Part shown: piece by piece, positions 5,636 to 6,837 of the stretch
How positions within the stretch are numbered: the first letter of the stretch is position 1
How the letters are laid out: every line of letters begins with the position of its first letter
Assembly: GCA_003552885.1 (NCBI GenBank)
Contig: PUPA01000056.1
Location: 1-6,837 of the forward strand
DNA length: 6,837 nt
DNA from: Natrialbaceae archaeon
Lineage (GTDB): Archaea; Halobacteriota; Halobacteria; Halobacteriales; Natrialbaceae
Direction of reading: 5' to 3'
The notes under the pieces: generated by a model
What the model was told of the DNA's origin: nothing
Databases searched by the model: none
Seen by the model: the letters and a program-made list of their open reading frames with translations, nothing else
Position numbers and translations under genes: made by a program

Positions 5636-6837
5636 CGACCAACGCCGAGCTCGCGGCCCGCCTCGAGGAGTTCGCCGACCTGCTCGAGGCAGACGGCGTC
5701 GAGTACAAACCGCGGGCGTACCGCCGGGCCGCCGAGAACGTGCTCGCCTATCCGGTGCCGATCGCCGATCGGATCGAGGCCGACGACGGCGCGATAGAGA
5801 ACGTCGACGGCGTCGGCGACGCCATCGCGGCGAAACTCCGGGAGTACGTCGAGACGGGGTCGATCGCGGAACTCGAGGAGCTGCGCGCGGAGCTACCCGT
5901 CGAGATGGCCGCGCTCACCCGGGTGGAGGGCGTCGGGCCGAAGACCGTCGGCCGACTCCACCGAGAGCTCGGGATCGAGGACCTCGACGACCTCGAACGG
6001 GCCGCCGAGGACGGCGAGATCCGGGAGCTGCGTGGCTTCGGGGAGAAGACCGAGGCGAACATCCGCGAGAACGTCGAGTTCGCCCGGACGGCCGGGCGAC
6101 GACAGCTGCTCGGGGAGGCCCGGCCGCTGGCCGACGACGTCCTCGCGTACCTCGAGGGGGCCGCGGCCGTCTCCCGCTGTGCGGTCGCCGGCTCGATCCG
6201 ACGGTGGCGGCCGACGATCGGCGACGTCGACGTCCTCGCGGCGAGCGATGACGGCGAGGACGTGATCGCGGCCCTCCTCGCGTGGGACTCCGTCGACGAC
6301 GAGATCGAGTCCGGCCCCTCGAAGGCGAGCGTCCGCGTCGGCGAGGTGCGCGTCGACCTCCGGGTCGTCGTCCCCGAGGAGTTCGGCGCGGCCTTACAGT
6401 ACTTTACCGGCAGCAAGGCCCACAACGTCCGGCTGCGCAACTACGCGATCGACCGCGGGATGAAGCTCAACGAGTACGGCGCGTTCGACGTCTCGGGGAT
6501 CGACGACCCCGACGCCGGCCAGCGGGTCGGCGAGCGCGTCGCGGGGGAGACCGAGGCGGGCGTCTACGAGGCCCTCGGGCTCCCCGCGATCCCGCCGGAG
6601 CTACGCGAGGACCGCGGCGAGGTCGCGGCCGCGGCCGCGGGCGAGCTCCCCGAGTTGCTCACCCGCGAGGACGTCCGCGGGGACCTCCACACCCACACCG
6701 AGTGGTCCGACGGAAACAACACGATCGCCGAGATGGTCGACGCGGCCGAGGCCCAGGGCTACGAGTACTTCGCGATCGCCGACCACGCCGAGGGGCCCGG
6801 CGTCGTCTCCGGGATGGGACTCACCGACGCCGAGATC
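5632..6837 (+). CDS. polX: DNA polymerase X with PHP domain, 3' end cut by window
   Basis: 402 codons are visible and the frame is open at the window end. Family members have about 570-580 residues, so most of the PHP domain is missing. Helix-hairpin-helix motifs lie at 58-69 (VDGVGDAIAAKL), 98-109 (VEGVGPKTVGRL) and 133-144 (LRGFGEKTEANI). The polymerase X active site is AGSIRRWRPTIGDVDVL (186-202) with Asp198 and Asp200, plus Asp242 in VRVDLRVV. The nucleotide-binding YFTGSKAHN block is at 257-265. The PHP domain begins at GDLHTHTEWSDG (350-361, His353 and His355), followed by IADHAEG. Relatives do gap-filling synthesis in base-excision repair; the PHP domain gives 3'-5' exonuclease or 3'-end processing activity with metal ions. 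ATG 5632 overlaps the DUF5788 stop. The Ala-rich linker at 331-337 lies between the two catalytic parts. Confidence 0.95.
   Translation, partial: MTTNAELAARLEEFADLLEADGVEYKPRAYRRAAENVLAYPVPIADRIEADDGAIENVDGVGDAIAAKLREYVETGSIAELEELRAELPVEMAALTRVEGVGPKTVGRLHRELGIEDLDDLERAAEDGEIRELRGFGEKTEANIRENVEFARTAGRRQLLGEARPLADDVLAYLEGAAAVSRCAVAGSIRRWRPTIGDVDVLAASDDGEDVIAALLAWDSVDDEIESGPSKASVRVGEVRVDLRVVVPEEFGAALQYFTGSKAHNVRLRNYAIDRGMKLNEYGAFDVSGIDDPDAGQRVGERVAGETEAGVYEALGLPAIPPELREDRGEVAAAAAGELPELLTREDVRGDLHTHTEWSDGNNTIAEMVDAAEAQGYEYFAIADHAEGPGVVSGMGLTDAEI

Noticed and set aside
5748..6440. A 230-codon minus-strand open frame inside the polymerase gene
   Set aside because: It is Ser/Arg-rich with no domain and lies opposite the polX HhH and catalytic motifs.
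6625..6640. GCGGCC repeat in the polymerase gene
   Set aside because: It simply encodes the Ala-rich linker between the polymerase and PHP domains in a GC-rich genome, and the reading frame is undisturbed.

Overview
The window looks like a chromosomal segment from a halophilic archaeon (class Halobacteria). It is very GC-rich, the predicted proteins are rich in Asp and Glu, several genes have TATA-like boxes about 25-30 bases before a GTG or ATG start (the layout of leaderless haloarchaeal transcripts), the tetranucleotide CTAG is almost absent, and one gene belongs to the essentially haloarchaeal DUF5788 family. I cannot assign a genus. I see no RNA genes, mobile elements, CRISPR arrays or integration signatures, and no gene-free stretch longer than about 130 bases.

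Layout. Left block (17-1771): a small two-helix membrane protein with a C-terminal SHOCT domain on the plus strand, converging on a 12-helix MFS transporter on the minus strand; their stop codons are 36 bases apart. A 95-base divergent spacer (1772-1866) holds TATA-like boxes for both the transporter and the next gene. Middle block (1867-5133), all plus strand: a class I SAM-dependent methyltransferase, a SAMHD1-like HD-domain phosphohydrolase (COG1078 type), and a compact metal-dependent amidohydrolase of the TrzA/AtzA/SAH-deaminase type. Right block (5201-6837): a DUF5788 protein whose stop overlaps the start of a family X DNA polymerase/PHP gene; the polymerase gene runs off the right edge.

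The most unusual non-coding element is the 131-base spacer between the methyltransferase and the HD gene. It holds three tandem copies of a 31-33 base unit, each with a GGTTTTT block. Each T5 run is preceded by a short stem-loop, so the array resembles three consecutive intrinsic terminators. The T5 run of the third copy also sits at TATA-box distance from the GTG start of the HD gene.

How the genes may fit together: the HD protein (possible dNTP or nucleotide phosphohydrolase), the amidohydrolase (possible deaminase of a purine, pyrimidine or nucleoside-like compound) and the DUF5788-PolX pair (probable DNA repair) suggest a loose nucleotide/DNA-maintenance neighbourhood. Apart from the overlapping DUF5788-polX pair, each gene appears to have its own promoter, so a joint pathway is inference. 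I did not find clear evidence of a novel multi-gene system; the tandem repeat and the DUF5788-polX coupling are the best leads.
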